A stretch of DNA of 64,000 bases from Lewinellaceae bacterium (GTDB taxonomy: Bacteria; Bacteroidota; Bacteroidia; Chitinophagales; Saprospiraceae), in NCBI GenBank assembly GCA_016719605.1, contig JADJYW010000004.1:248001-312000 (forward strand), given 5' to 3'. Shown here one piece after another: positions 29,174-37,886 of this stretch; position 1 is the first letter of the stretch, and each line of letters begins with the position of its first letter. The notes under the pieces are model-generated. The model had not been told where the DNA came from. It saw only the letters and a list, made by a program, of their open reading frames with translations, and searched no databases. The position numbers and the translations under genes are program-made.

Positions 29174-30859
29174 TTAGTTTCCTTGCCGCATCCGCGCAAT
29201 TGCTTGCATATCTGCCTCTGCGCGCGCTGTGTCGCCCAGCATCTGGTATGCCCTGGCCCGGTTTTCGAGCGCAACGGCGGCGTTGGGCCGCACGCGAAGA
29301 CTACTGGTAAACGCCGGCACGGCATCCGCCGGGCGACCTTGTTCCAGCAGGATCATGCCCATGTTGAACCAGGACACCGCATCCTCCGGGTCGTTTTCCA
29401 AGTATCGCTGCAAGTCGGGTACCGCGCGGGCGAAATCGCGGCGCTGGGCGTACAAACTGCCCCGGAATTTGTACGCGTCCCATATTTCGGAATTGACTTC
29501 GATGGCGCGGGAAAAATCCTCAATGGCACGATCCGGTTGACCGAGGTCGCCGTATTCCACGGCACGCCAGAAATAGGCTTTGCCGCGAAATGTGTTACCT
29601 TGTTCGATGGCATTGCTCATCACGGTCAGCGTATTTTTCCAGGTCTTGATCTGGTTGAAACTCACAACAAACAACGCAACCAACCATATTCCCCCAACCA
29701 CAGAGAACAAGCCGGACAATGCGGGCATTTTTTCTTTCAAAAAGAAAATCCCGCGCACCGCCAAAAATGCCAGACCGATAATGCCGAGGTAGTTGTAGTG
29801 GTCGGCAAACAACTCGAACGTGCCAACAGTGAGTACCGGCAGCGCCAGCACGATGGCCGACAGGTAAAAACCCAAACCCTGCGCTACGAATGGCCAGGTC
29901 GCGCGTTTCAGCCAGGCCAGCGCCAGCACGCCGATCACCAACGCCGGCGCGATAAAATAAACAATCGGCCAGGCTCCGTCTACTTGATCGAAGGCGTAAA
30001 AACTGCTAAGCCTGACGGGTGCGACAAAATTGCCCGCGTAGGAAAACAGCGCGTAGTTGGCCATCAAAAACCGGTCGAGCAGGTCGTATGTCTCGAACAC
30101 CTGAATGCCCTCGCCGGATACCTGCCTGCTGTTGATAGTCAGCAATCCGAAGATGAGCGCTATGGCAAAAAACGGCGCGTAGCCTTGCCAATGCCGGGCT
30201 ATCGAGCGCTGCGGGTTTCTCCACCAATCCAGCACAAGGAGCGTGAGCGGTAGCGACACCGCCGTTGTTTTGGCCAGGCAAGCCAACACCAGCAGGCCCA
30301 GCGCTGCGAAATAGTGCCGACGTCCGGAGGTAGTGTCCGGGGCATCGGTGTAGCGCAGGTATTGGAGCAGGGTCAGCAAATAAAAAAGGATGTGCAGCGG
30401 CGTACTGAACGCAGCCACCCAGGAGACGGATTCTACCTGCATGGGGTGTACGGCAAAGACAAACGCGACTAATGCCGCCACCAAAACCGGTTGGTGCAGG
30501 CGCTCCAGCAATCGAAAAACCAGCCAGGTATTCAGGGCGTGGACGGCCAGGCTCAGCAGGTGGTACCACTGGGGATTCTCCCCGCCCAGCGCGTGCGCGA
30601 GGGCATAAAACAGCCAGGTCAGCGGGGCATACATGCCGAGGTTGAACTGGGAAAAAAGGGTATTCACCGAGAAATCGGCCACGGCCGGATTCTCCGTGGT
30701 GGCCGTGTGGTCGTCGAGGCCGGTGAGTTCGTTGTTCAGGCCGGTGAGGAAAAGCAGCACCGCTGCCAATACCGGCAAGTAGCCGTACCAGCGTGGGGTT
30801 GTGGGTGTAGCGGCATGCCGCTTGGGCGTTTTGGCGGAAGGTGCTTTTTGATGGCGCAT
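29174..30859 (-). CDS. Glycosyltransferase-like membrane protein with TPR domain
   Basis: A 561-residue protein: a multi-pass N-terminal part (about 20-415, ten or more helices) with the early DDHTATTENPAV loop and HPMQVESVSWVA motif of TMTC/GT-C-type mannosyltransferase-like proteins, and a C-terminal tetratricopeptide region (about 430-555; YFWRAVEYGDLGQPDRAIEDF). Such proteins use polyprenyl-linked sugars at the membrane; the TPR part probably lies in the periplasm and binds the acceptor protein. ATG 30859 is chosen because the TACTTTTG box at 30891-30898 leaves a normal leader; the earlier start at 30880 would be nearly leaderless. Confidence 0.75.
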   Translation of the reverse strand: MRHQKAPSAKTPKRHAATPTTPRWYGYLPVLAAVLLFLTGLNNELTGLDDHTATTENPAVADFSVNTLFSQFNLGMYAPLTWLFYALAHALGGENPQWYHLLSLAVHALNTWLVFRLLERLHQPVLVAALVAFVFAVHPMQVESVSWVAAFSTPLHILFYLLTLLQYLRYTDAPDTTSGRRHYFAALGLLVLACLAKTTAVSLPLTLLVLDWWRNPQRSIARHWQGYAPFFAIALIFGLLTINSRQVSGEGIQVFETYDLLDRFLMANYALFSYAGNFVAPVRLSSFYAFDQVDGAWPIVYFIAPALVIGVLALAWLKRATWPFVAQGLGFYLSAIVLALPVLTVGTFELFADHYNYLGIIGLAFLAVRGIFFLKEKMPALSGLFSVVGGIWLVALFVVSFNQIKTWKNTLTVMSNAIEQGNTFRGKAYFWRAVEYGDLGQPDRAIEDFSRAIEVNSEIWDAYKFRGSLYAQRRDFARAVPDLQRYLENDPEDAVSWFNMGMILLEQGRPADAVPAFTSSLRVRPNAAVALENRARAYQMLGDTARAEADMQAIARMRQGN

Positions 30860-30890
30860 GGCAGACAGCAAGAAAAACATGAATCGGCCT

Positions 30891-30898
30891 CAAAAGTA
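30891..30898 (-). promoter_or_regulatory. -7 box TACTTTTG of the TPR glycosyltransferase-like gene
   Basis: Exact TAnnTTTG match on the minus strand, 31 bases before the ATG at 30859. Confidence 0.5.
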
Positions 30899-30928
30899 GG
30901 ATGGATTTGAGGAACGCCGGGCGACAAT

Positions 30929-33400
30929 TCACTCCTCCCCCTCATGCAGACGCATCACTTCCAGTACCATCTTGATCTGCCCGTACGAGTACGCATCGCC
31001 GAAGTGCGCTTTGGCTTCGGCACTGAGTCGCGTGTTGTGTTCGCGGAAGAAGCGGTCAATTTGGGCAACATCCTCGATATCCATAAAATCAAATATGTCC
31101 AGTTCGCCCAACCCGACAAAGTACGCCAGGTGCCCTTCGATGGTCGTGCGTGCAAAGCCGCGTTCGGCAGCAATCTCGTCTATGGTTTTGCCCGATTGGT
31201 ACAAGTCGAGGGTCACGACCTTGCTGTCGGGCTTCGGCGCTTTGGGCGCCTCGGGGTCGGGCAGCGCGAGGGCATCGGTTTGCAGGTTTTGGGCGATGCA
31301 GTAGTCCCGCACGATAGCGAGCATTTCGGCTCCAAACTGTTTGCTTTTGATCTTGCCGATGCCGCGCACTTTGCGCAGGTCGGACGTGATGACCGGCAGG
31401 CGCTGCGCGACTTCGAGCAGGGTTTTGGTGAGCAGCACCTCGGGCAATTCCAGGCCGTTGGCCTCGGCGTAGTCGGCACGCCATTGGACCAATCGGGCAA
31501 ACAATTCCGGGTTTGGGGTGTCCTGGGGAGTACCCGAATACCCGGCGGGCGGCGCCGGCAAGGTATTTTGCGCTGCCGAGAAATCCAGATCGGCATTGGC
31601 TTTTGTTCGCAGGTAGCGGTGGGCGGAAAAGGTTGGCTGCGTGGCGGCGAAGCAGGCGTTTTTGATAAAAATTTCTTTTTGGAGGTTGGCGAGTGCCTCC
31701 AGAGCCGATTTGCGCACGCTCTTGTTATCGGTCAGGATTTGAATGCTGCGTGCTTCCGGCAGCAGCGTACCGCCGAGTTTTTCGGCAAACCACGCGCCGG
31801 CTTTGGCAATACGTGCCTGTAGTTCTGCATGTTGCTCGGGTTGGCCGCCTTGCTGGAAGTACCAGAGGAGTTGGGGGCGGAATTTGGCGACCAGTTCGAA
31901 CAGGTGCTCTTCGGCGTGGTCGCGCAGTGCGCGTAGTTTCCGGTAGGCCTCCGGGTGCAGGGAGTTTTCGTGTTCCAGCAGCACCCGGCTTGCCTGCTCG
32001 AAACGCCGCTGGAGGGTGGCAAAATCGAAAAGTTCGAAGATGAGTGTTTGTTGAAATGCCGCTTTCGACTGTTCGAGGTGGGCCTCGTCGGGTGCATTTT
32101 TTTCGGCTGCTTCGCTAAAATGCTGGACAGTGGAGTCGGTTCGGACGCTGGAGTAGGCTATTTTGGAACGCAGCACGATGCCCTCAAAACTTTTGCAGCG
32201 GCTCAGCGCCACATAAACCTGGCCGTGCGCGAAAGCCGCCTGCGCGTCGAGGATGACGCGCTCGAATGTGAGGCCCTGGCTTTTGTGGATGGTGATGGCC
32301 CAGGCGAGTTTGAGCGGGTACTGGGCGAAGGTGCCGAGTACCTGTTCGCCCACTTCTTTGGTTTGTTCGTTCAGGGTGTATTTCACATTTTCCCAGTCCA
32401 CCGGCGCTACGGAAATTTCGTGGGTTTCGTTGGGGCATCGGACATAGATCGTACCGTCGTTGATTCGGGTGATCTGGCCGATCTTGCCGTTGTAGTAGCG
32501 TTTTTCGCGAGCCATATCGTTTTTCACAAACATGACCTGTGCCCCGATTTTGAGTTCGAGCACCTCGTCGGTGGGGTAGGCATGCGTAGGGAAATCGCCC
32601 TGGATGGTTGCCCGGAACACCTGGGCCGTTTGCGGGATAGACGCCAGTTTTTGGGCGTTGATGTCGTGAGCGGTAGCGTTGTGGGTGGACAGGGTGATGT
32701 ACGCGTCCTCCTCACCGGGCCGGAAGTCGGCGACAAATCGGCTGTTGAGTGCGGCCAGCACGTCGGCGTCCATTTTGTTGTCGCGTACTTTGTTGAGCAG
32801 GTCAATAAATACGTCGTCGGACTGCCGATAGATGTGTTTCAGTTCGACGACGACCGGGCCGGTTTTTTGCAGGGCCTGACTGCTGAAAAAGTAGGGCGTC
32901 TGGTAGTGTTCGCGCAGGAGGAGCCACTCGTCGTCCTTGACGATGGGCGGTAGTTGGTGCAGGTCGCCGATCAGGAGCAGTTGCACACCACCGAAGGGTT
33001 TGTAGGGGTCCCGGTAGCGGCGCAGCACCTCGTCAATGGCATCGAGCAGATCGGCGCGCACCATGCTGATTTCGTCAATGATGAGCAGGTCGAGGCTTTG
33101 TATCAGGCGGATTTTTTCGCCGGCAAACTTGCGTTGCCGGGCCGGGTCGCGGGTATTTCCCGGCAGGTGGAGGCCGAAGGGCAGTTGGAAAAACGAGTGG
33201 ATGGTCATGCCGCCGGCATTGATAGCGGCCACGCCCGTAGGGGCCACGACGACTGCCCGTTTGACCATGTCGTTTTTGATGCGGTGGAGAAACGTGGTTT
33301 TGCCGGTACCGGCTTTTCCCGTCAGGAAAATGTTTTTGTTGGTGTTGGCAACGTAGTCGAAGGCAAGTTCGAGTTGCGGGTTGGATTGGAGGTAGGTCAT
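30929..33400 (-). CDS. PIF1-type superfamily 1 helicase with HRDC and HTH
   Basis: An 823-residue helicase. Walker A GKAGTGKTT is at 28-36, Walker B IIDEISMV near 110, then the PIF1/RecD-like motifs QLLLIGDLHQLPP and, near 380, AITIHKSQGLTFERVILD. The C-terminal third carries an HRDC domain (LFARLVQWRADYAEANGLEL to VRGIGKIKSKQFG) and a terminal helix-turn-helix (LYQSGKTIDEIAAERGFART). This combination is common in Bacteroidota; the helicase probably resolves G-quadruplexes or stalled forks. It has its own -7 box and is not in an operon with the adaptor gene behind it. Confidence 0.9.
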   Translation of the reverse strand: MTYLQSNPQLELAFDYVANTNKNIFLTGKAGTGKTTFLHRIKNDMVKRAVVVAPTGVAAINAGGMTIHSFFQLPFGLHLPGNTRDPARQRKFAGEKIRLIQSLDLLIIDEISMVRADLLDAIDEVLRRYRDPYKPFGGVQLLLIGDLHQLPPIVKDDEWLLLREHYQTPYFFSSQALQKTGPVVVELKHIYRQSDDVFIDLLNKVRDNKMDADVLAALNSRFVADFRPGEEDAYITLSTHNATAHDINAQKLASIPQTAQVFRATIQGDFPTHAYPTDEVLELKIGAQVMFVKNDMAREKRYYNGKIGQITRINDGTIYVRCPNETHEISVAPVDWENVKYTLNEQTKEVGEQVLGTFAQYPLKLAWAITIHKSQGLTFERVILDAQAAFAHGQVYVALSRCKSFEGIVLRSKIAYSSVRTDSTVQHFSEAAEKNAPDEAHLEQSKAAFQQTLIFELFDFATLQRRFEQASRVLLEHENSLHPEAYRKLRALRDHAEEHLFELVAKFRPQLLWYFQQGGQPEQHAELQARIAKAGAWFAEKLGGTLLPEARSIQILTDNKSVRKSALEALANLQKEIFIKNACFAATQPTFSAHRYLRTKANADLDFSAAQNTLPAPPAGYSGTPQDTPNPELFARLVQWRADYAEANGLELPEVLLTKTLLEVAQRLPVITSDLRKVRGIGKIKSKQFGAEMLAIVRDYCIAQNLQTDALALPDPEAPKAPKPDSKVVTLDLYQSGKTIDEIAAERGFARTTIEGHLAYFVGLGELDIFDFMDIEDVAQIDRFFREHNTRLSAEAKAHFGDAYSYGQIKMVLEVMRLHEGEE

Positions 33401-33428
33401 AGTCGGGTTATTTGCCGAAATACGATGG

Positions 33429-33436
33429 CAAATTTA
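33429..33436 (-). promoter_or_regulatory. -7 box TAAATTTG of the helicase gene
   Basis: Exact TAnnTTTG match on the minus strand, 28 bases before the helicase ATG. Confidence 0.45.
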
Positions 33437-33456
33437 TTCAAAAAAATGCAACAAGC

Positions 33457-34512
33457 CTACTCCACCACCGACACCCTGGCGCCATTGCTCAAATTGAATT
33501 GGCCGGCCACGACCACGCGTTCGCCTTTTTCCACACCCGAGAGTACTTCCACCCGGTCGCCATAGACGCTGCCGAGCGTCACCTGGCGCAGTTCGGCGAT
33601 ACTGTCCTGCACGACGTATACTTTGGCATCTTGCAAGCTGCCTGCGATAGCCTTTCGCGGCACGGTAAGGCCGTTGCGTTTGGCATCGAAAGAGAAGCGG
33701 GCCGAGGCGTGCATACCGCCACGCAGGGGTGTGGCCCGGGGGTTTTGTACCTCTATTTCTACATCGTAGTTGAATGCGTTGTCGGCGCGCAGGCCGATAT
33801 TGGTGACGCGCCCGGCGATGGGGCGGTTGGGGTACACGTCGGCGTGCACTTGCACCGTTTGGCCATTTTGCACCAGGAGCACGTCGCGTTCGGTCACTTT
33901 CACCATAAGGAACAGTTTTTCGAGGTTGGTGATGTGGGCCACTTGTATACCGGGGCCGATCACGCTGCCGCGCTCGATGAAGCGGATGCTCAGGGTGCCG
34001 GTCATGGTTGCTTTGATACTGGTGTTGGCGATTTGTTTTTTGAGGGCTTTTTCTTTGGCTTCGGCGGCGAGCAGCCCCAGTTCGATGTCTTCCATTTTGT
34101 TTTTGGCTACAGCTTCGCCTTCGATCAGGTTGCCGAGCCGCTCGCGGTCTTTTTTCAGTTTGGCAATGTTGGCTTGTGTGGCTTCCAGTTCGGTACTCAG
34201 CAGTTCGTCATCTACCTTGGCGATGAGGTCGCCCTCGTGCACCCACTCCCCCTTGTTTTTGTACACCTGCACGACGCGGCCCTGAGTTTCGGAAATGACA
34301 AACATTTCCTTGGCCGGCAGGAAAATGCCGTTGGCTTCGAGGTTGTTTGCCAGGGTTTCTTCCAAAACCGGCGCTACTTCCACCGGCACAAAGGACCGGG
34401 CGACCAGCGACATGTCGGCCTCCGTGCGGCGCTGTTTTTGGTTTTCGTACAGTTTCCACGCGATGAGCGCTGTGCCAAGGGCTACTATAATCCAGATATA
34501 ATATCGTTTCAC
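33457..34512 (-). CDS. RND efflux periplasmic adaptor (HlyD/MFP family), orphan
   Basis: A 351-residue membrane fusion protein. An N-terminal hydrophobic segment (YYIWIIVALGTALIAW) anchors it; then come a biotinyl-lipoyl half (GRVVQVYKNKGEWVHEGDLI), a coiled-coil hairpin (about 100-160, LEATQANIAKLKKDRERLG), the second lipoyl half, a beta-barrel domain and a membrane-proximal domain ending GEKERVVVAGQ-like. These proteins link an inner-membrane RND pump to an outer-membrane channel. The start appears to be GTG 34512. Neither pump nor TolC-type gene is adjacent: the helicase lies downstream and a divergent gene upstream. Confidence 0.88.
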   Translation of the reverse strand: MKRYYIWIIVALGTALIAWKLYENQKQRRTEADMSLVARSFVPVEVAPVLEETLANNLEANGIFLPAKEMFVISETQGRVVQVYKNKGEWVHEGDLIAKVDDELLSTELEATQANIAKLKKDRERLGNLIEGEAVAKNKMEDIELGLLAAEAKEKALKKQIANTSIKATMTGTLSIRFIERGSVIGPGIQVAHITNLEKLFLMVKVTERDVLLVQNGQTVQVHADVYPNRPIAGRVTNIGLRADNAFNYDVEIEVQNPRATPLRGGMHASARFSFDAKRNGLTVPRKAIAGSLQDAKVYVVQDSIAELRQVTLGSVYGDRVEVLSGVEKGERVVVAGQFNLSNGARVSVVE

Positions 34513-34612
34513 GATTGTGTTGTTGAGCGTGTGCTTGCCGGCTATGGGACCGCAAAAGTCCGGCAATTTCGCCGGGAAAATGACATTTTCTCTATGGAGA
34601 ATGTGCAGTGTA

Positions 34613-34620
34613 TACTTTTG
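34613..34620 (+). promoter_or_regulatory. -7 box TACTTTTG of the TrpF-like gene
   Basis: Exact TAnnTTTG match 18 bases before the ATG at 34639, so the leader would be only about 12 bases long. Confidence 0.5.
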
Positions 34621-34638
34621 CGGCGACAAAACTCAACT

Positions 34639-35244
34639 ATGCATATCAAAGCATCCGGCATCACCAACCTGACCGACGCGCGCTACTTCGCTGCCAAGGC
34701 GGTGGATTTTTTAGGTTTTAATCTGGAAGAAGGCACCGAGGGCTACCTCGACCCGATGTACATGAAAGCCATGCGCGAGTGGGTGCAAGGCCCAAAAATC
34801 GTGGGCGAATTCGACCGGTCGCAGGCAAGTACCGTGCGGGAAGCCGCGGCTTTTTTTGGGCTGGATGCCGTGCAGGTAACCCGTGTGGACGATTTGCCCG
34901 AGCTGGATGGGCTGGAAGTGATTTTGTATGTGCCGGGTGCCGGCCCCGAATCGGTAGCGCCCGTGCTCCGCGCAGCAGCGCCGATGGTGGCGTATTTTCT
35001 GCTCGATTTTTCGCAGTCAAAACTGAACGCAAAACGGATAGACGAAGATGCCGATACCTGGAAAGCTCTCTTCGCAGAGTACCCGATCCTACTGGACATC
35101 AACCTGCCGGCAGGCAGTTTGATGCACTTTTTGCAAGCATACCAGCCGGCCGGACTGGCCCTGCGCGGCGGCGCCGAAGAACGCGTTGGCATCAAGTCGT
35201 TTGAGGAGGTGGATGCGGTGTTTGACGCGCTGGAGGATTTGTAA
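34639..35244 (+). CDS. TrpF-like protein lacking the catalytic cysteine
   Basis: A 201-residue beta/alpha-barrel protein resembling phosphoribosylanthranilate isomerase. The N-terminus KASGITNLTDARYFAAKAVDF aligns with the TrpF start K(I/V)CG(I/L)T, and the end GIKSFEEVDAVFDAL aligns with the TrpF C-terminus. The catalytic Cys of KxCG is Ser here (KASG); an Asp that may match the general acid remains in FLLDFS. The glycine-rich phosphate site is only partly kept (LRGGAEE). No other trp gene is adjacent. Classical TrpF activity is therefore doubtful; it may be a divergent paralogue with another function. Confidence 0.7.
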   Translation: MHIKASGITNLTDARYFAAKAVDFLGFNLEEGTEGYLDPMYMKAMREWVQGPKIVGEFDRSQASTVREAAAFFGLDAVQVTRVDDLPELDGLEVILYVPGAGPESVAPVLRAAAPMVAYFLLDFSQSKLNAKRIDEDADTWKALFAEYPILLDINLPAGSLMHFLQAYQPAGLALRGGAEERVGIKSFEEVDAVFDALEDL

Positions 35245-35388
35245 ACAGCAGCGCCCCGGCGCCGGCCGGTTCAAACAGGCAGGTCGGTACCAATTCTCGC
35301 CTCATTGGTCGAGAACCACTTTGGTGGTGCAATCAAACGCCGCGTGCGGCTGTCTTTTCGGTGTTTGTTCACCTTGCTACTGCCTACC

Positions 35389-37875
35389 ATGTCCAATCTT
35401 GCTGTTTCCCCCCTGCGCGCGGGACTGTTTTTCGCCTGCGCTTTTTTGTTTTTCACCCCGATTTTTGCTCAAAAAATAACCGGCGCCATCACCGACGCCG
35501 ACGGCGAGGCACAGGGCTTCACCACCGTTACGCTGCTTGCCACCGCCGATTCCGCTCTGGTGAAAGGCGCTCTGAGCGACGAACAGGGTCGGTTTGAGTT
35601 TGAAAATATACCTCCCGGCCGTTATTTTGTACGCACCCAGCTGCTGGGTTACCGTCCGGCAGATTCTGCACCGTTCGATTTTGGAGCCGCTGATATTGTC
35701 CTGCCCACGTTGACCCCGGCTCCGCTCAGTCAGGAATTGCAGGAGGTGACCGTGGTGGCACAAAAATCACTGATCGAGGTACAGGCCGACAAATTAGTGT
35801 TCAACGTGGATGCCAGCCCCACGAATACCGGACTGAACGCCCTGGAACTACTCCGCAAAAGTCCCGGCGTAAGCCTCGACCAAAACGACAACATCAGCCT
35901 CAAAGGCCGGCAAAATGTCATGGTCCAAATCAACGGCAAACTCACGCCCATGACCGGGCAGGACCTCGCCCAGTTTTTGCGCAGCCTGACCTCCAACGAC
36001 ATCGAAGCAATCGAAATCATTGCCACTCCCGGCGCCAAATACGATGCCGAAGGCAATGCCGGCATCATCAACCTGCGCCTGAAAAAAGACAAACGCCTCG
36101 GCACCAACGGCTCCGTCAACCTCGGCCTGTACCAGGGCATCACGACCAAGGGTGACGCTTCTGTTAGCGTGAACCACCGCGACCGCAAACTCAACCTCTT
36201 TGGCTCGGCCAGCATGTTCCGCGGCCGGTGGGACAATTTTATGCACCTCGACAACCGTGTGGGTGACCGCCGGTTCAACCAGAAGAATAATTCGTACTGG
36301 TTTGCCCGGCCCAGCAATGCCCGTATCGGGGCCGACTATTCCCCAAACTCGAAGCACACCTTTGGCGCTTTGGTTACTGCCGGCTATTTCGTCCCCAACA
36401 ACTGGTCGCGCGCCCGCACTGAACTCGGAAGTCTATCCGAAAACCGCGTGGACTCCCTGCTCATCGCCGAAAATGAAGGCAGCATGCGCAACTGGAACAG
36501 CAACATCAACCTCAATTACAAATTCGCCGATACGCTCGGAAACGAACTGAATATAGACGCCGACTACGGTATTTTTCGCGACAGCAACACGGTGCTGAAC
36601 CAGAATTTTTACCGCGATGCGGAAAACGTCACTACGTTCGGCACGGCCGCGTACCGCATGAACATGCCCCGCGATATTGACATCCGGTCGGTGAAAGCCG
36701 ACTACGAGCGCGCGTTTCCGTTGTTTGGGGAAAACAAAGACAGCAAGTTTGGCGCAGGCGCCAAATACTCGGATGTGGCCACCGACAACACGTTCAATTT
36801 TTTCAATGTCGTGGACCAGATTGAAAACTTCGATATCGACCGGAGCAACACGTTTGAGTACCGCGAACGGATTGCTGCGGGCTACGTCAACGGCAGCACC
36901 AAACTGGGGAAATTCAGCCTGCAACTTGGCCTGCGCGCCGAGCATACCGACATCCGCGGCGACCTGATCGCCTACAAGCCGGTGGACAACAAAACGGTGG
37001 ACACGGCCTACCTCGCGTTGTTTCCCAGCGCCGCCCTCGGCTACTCCCTGAGCGACAACCACCAACTGAATCTCACCTACCGCCGCTCCATTGACCGGCC
37101 GCGTTACCAGGACCTCAACCCGTTCGAGTTTCGCATGGACGAACTGAGTTTCCGCCGCGGCAATCCGTTCATCCGCCCGCAATTTACGCACACGGTGGAA
37201 CTGGGCTGGACGCTGTTTCAGCGCGTCAATGTGAGCGCCAACTACGCGCAAACCCGCAATGCATTCGCCAATGTGACCGATCAGGAAACAGACCCCGTCA
37301 CGGGCCGGCAACGGTTCTTCATTCAGGTGCGCAACCTGGCAACCCGCGACAATATCGGCTTCAGCCTCAACACGCCGATTCCGGTGGCCAAATGGTGGAA
37401 CGGCAACCTCAATTTCTGGTACAACCAGTCCATCATCAAAGCCGACTACGGCGGCGACCGCATCATTGACCTGAAAGTCGGCGGCGGTGGTTTCTGGACG
37501 CAGCAAACCTTCACGTTGTCCAAAACCCTCAGCGCCGAAGTCTCGGGCTGGTTCAACTGGGGCGGTCTTTGGGGCGCCTTCGTCAACCGCCCGCAAGGTG
37601 TCATGGACATCGGTTTCACCAAGCGCCTCTGGGATGGAAACGGCACGTTCCGGCTGAGTTTCACGGACGTGTGGCGCACGGCGCGCTGGAGTTCGTACAC
37701 CGAAATTGGCACGTTGTACATTGACGCCAACGGCCGCTGGGAAGGACAGCAACTCAAAGCGAATTTCACCTACCGTTTCGGCAACAACAATATCCAGGGT
37801 TCGCGTCGTCGCGCTACCGCTGCGGAAGAAGAGAGCAAACGGGCAAGCGGCGATGGAGGCGGGGGAGGCGGCTGA
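35389..37875 (+). CDS. TonB-receptor-like outer-membrane barrel protein
   Basis: An 828-residue outer-membrane protein: signal peptide (GLFFACAFLFFTPIFAQ), a CarboxypepD_reg-like domain (about 28-110, GAITDADGEAQGFTTVTLL), a plug (about 120-240, ADKLVFNVDASPTNTGLNALELLRKSPGV) and a large C-terminal barrel (OMP_b-brl_3 type). It ends in a Gly-rich low-complexity tail (EEESKRASGDGGGGGG) instead of the usual aromatic residue, which is odd for a barrel and may be surplus after the last strand. No SusD partner is adjacent, so a polysaccharide locus is not indicated; siderophore, peptide or unknown ligand uptake is possible. Confidence 0.85.
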   Translation: MSNLAVSPLRAGLFFACAFLFFTPIFAQKITGAITDADGEAQGFTTVTLLATADSALVKGALSDEQGRFEFENIPPGRYFVRTQLLGYRPADSAPFDFGAADIVLPTLTPAPLSQELQEVTVVAQKSLIEVQADKLVFNVDASPTNTGLNALELLRKSPGVSLDQNDNISLKGRQNVMVQINGKLTPMTGQDLAQFLRSLTSNDIEAIEIIATPGAKYDAEGNAGIINLRLKKDKRLGTNGSVNLGLYQGITTKGDASVSVNHRDRKLNLFGSASMFRGRWDNFMHLDNRVGDRRFNQKNNSYWFARPSNARIGADYSPNSKHTFGALVTAGYFVPNNWSRARTELGSLSENRVDSLLIAENEGSMRNWNSNINLNYKFADTLGNELNIDADYGIFRDSNTVLNQNFYRDAENVTTFGTAAYRMNMPRDIDIRSVKADYERAFPLFGENKDSKFGAGAKYSDVATDNTFNFFNVVDQIENFDIDRSNTFEYRERIAAGYVNGSTKLGKFSLQLGLRAEHTDIRGDLIAYKPVDNKTVDTAYLALFPSAALGYSLSDNHQLNLTYRRSIDRPRYQDLNPFEFRMDELSFRRGNPFIRPQFTHTVELGWTLFQRVNVSANYAQTRNAFANVTDQETDPVTGRQRFFIQVRNLATRDNIGFSLNTPIPVAKWWNGNLNFWYNQSIIKADYGGDRIIDLKVGGGGFWTQQTFTLSKTLSAEVSGWFNWGGLWGAFVNRPQGVMDIGFTKRLWDGNGTFRLSFTDVWRTARWSSYTEIGTLYIDANGRWEGQQLKANFTYRFGNNNIQGSRRRATAAEEESKRASGDGGGGGG

Positions 37876-37886
37876 GTGTATCTAAT

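Noticed and set aside
33412..34638. 5' extension of the TrpF-like frame by about 400 codons
   Set aside because: It is opposite the efflux adaptor gene, and a TACTTTTG box lies just before the ATG at 34639.
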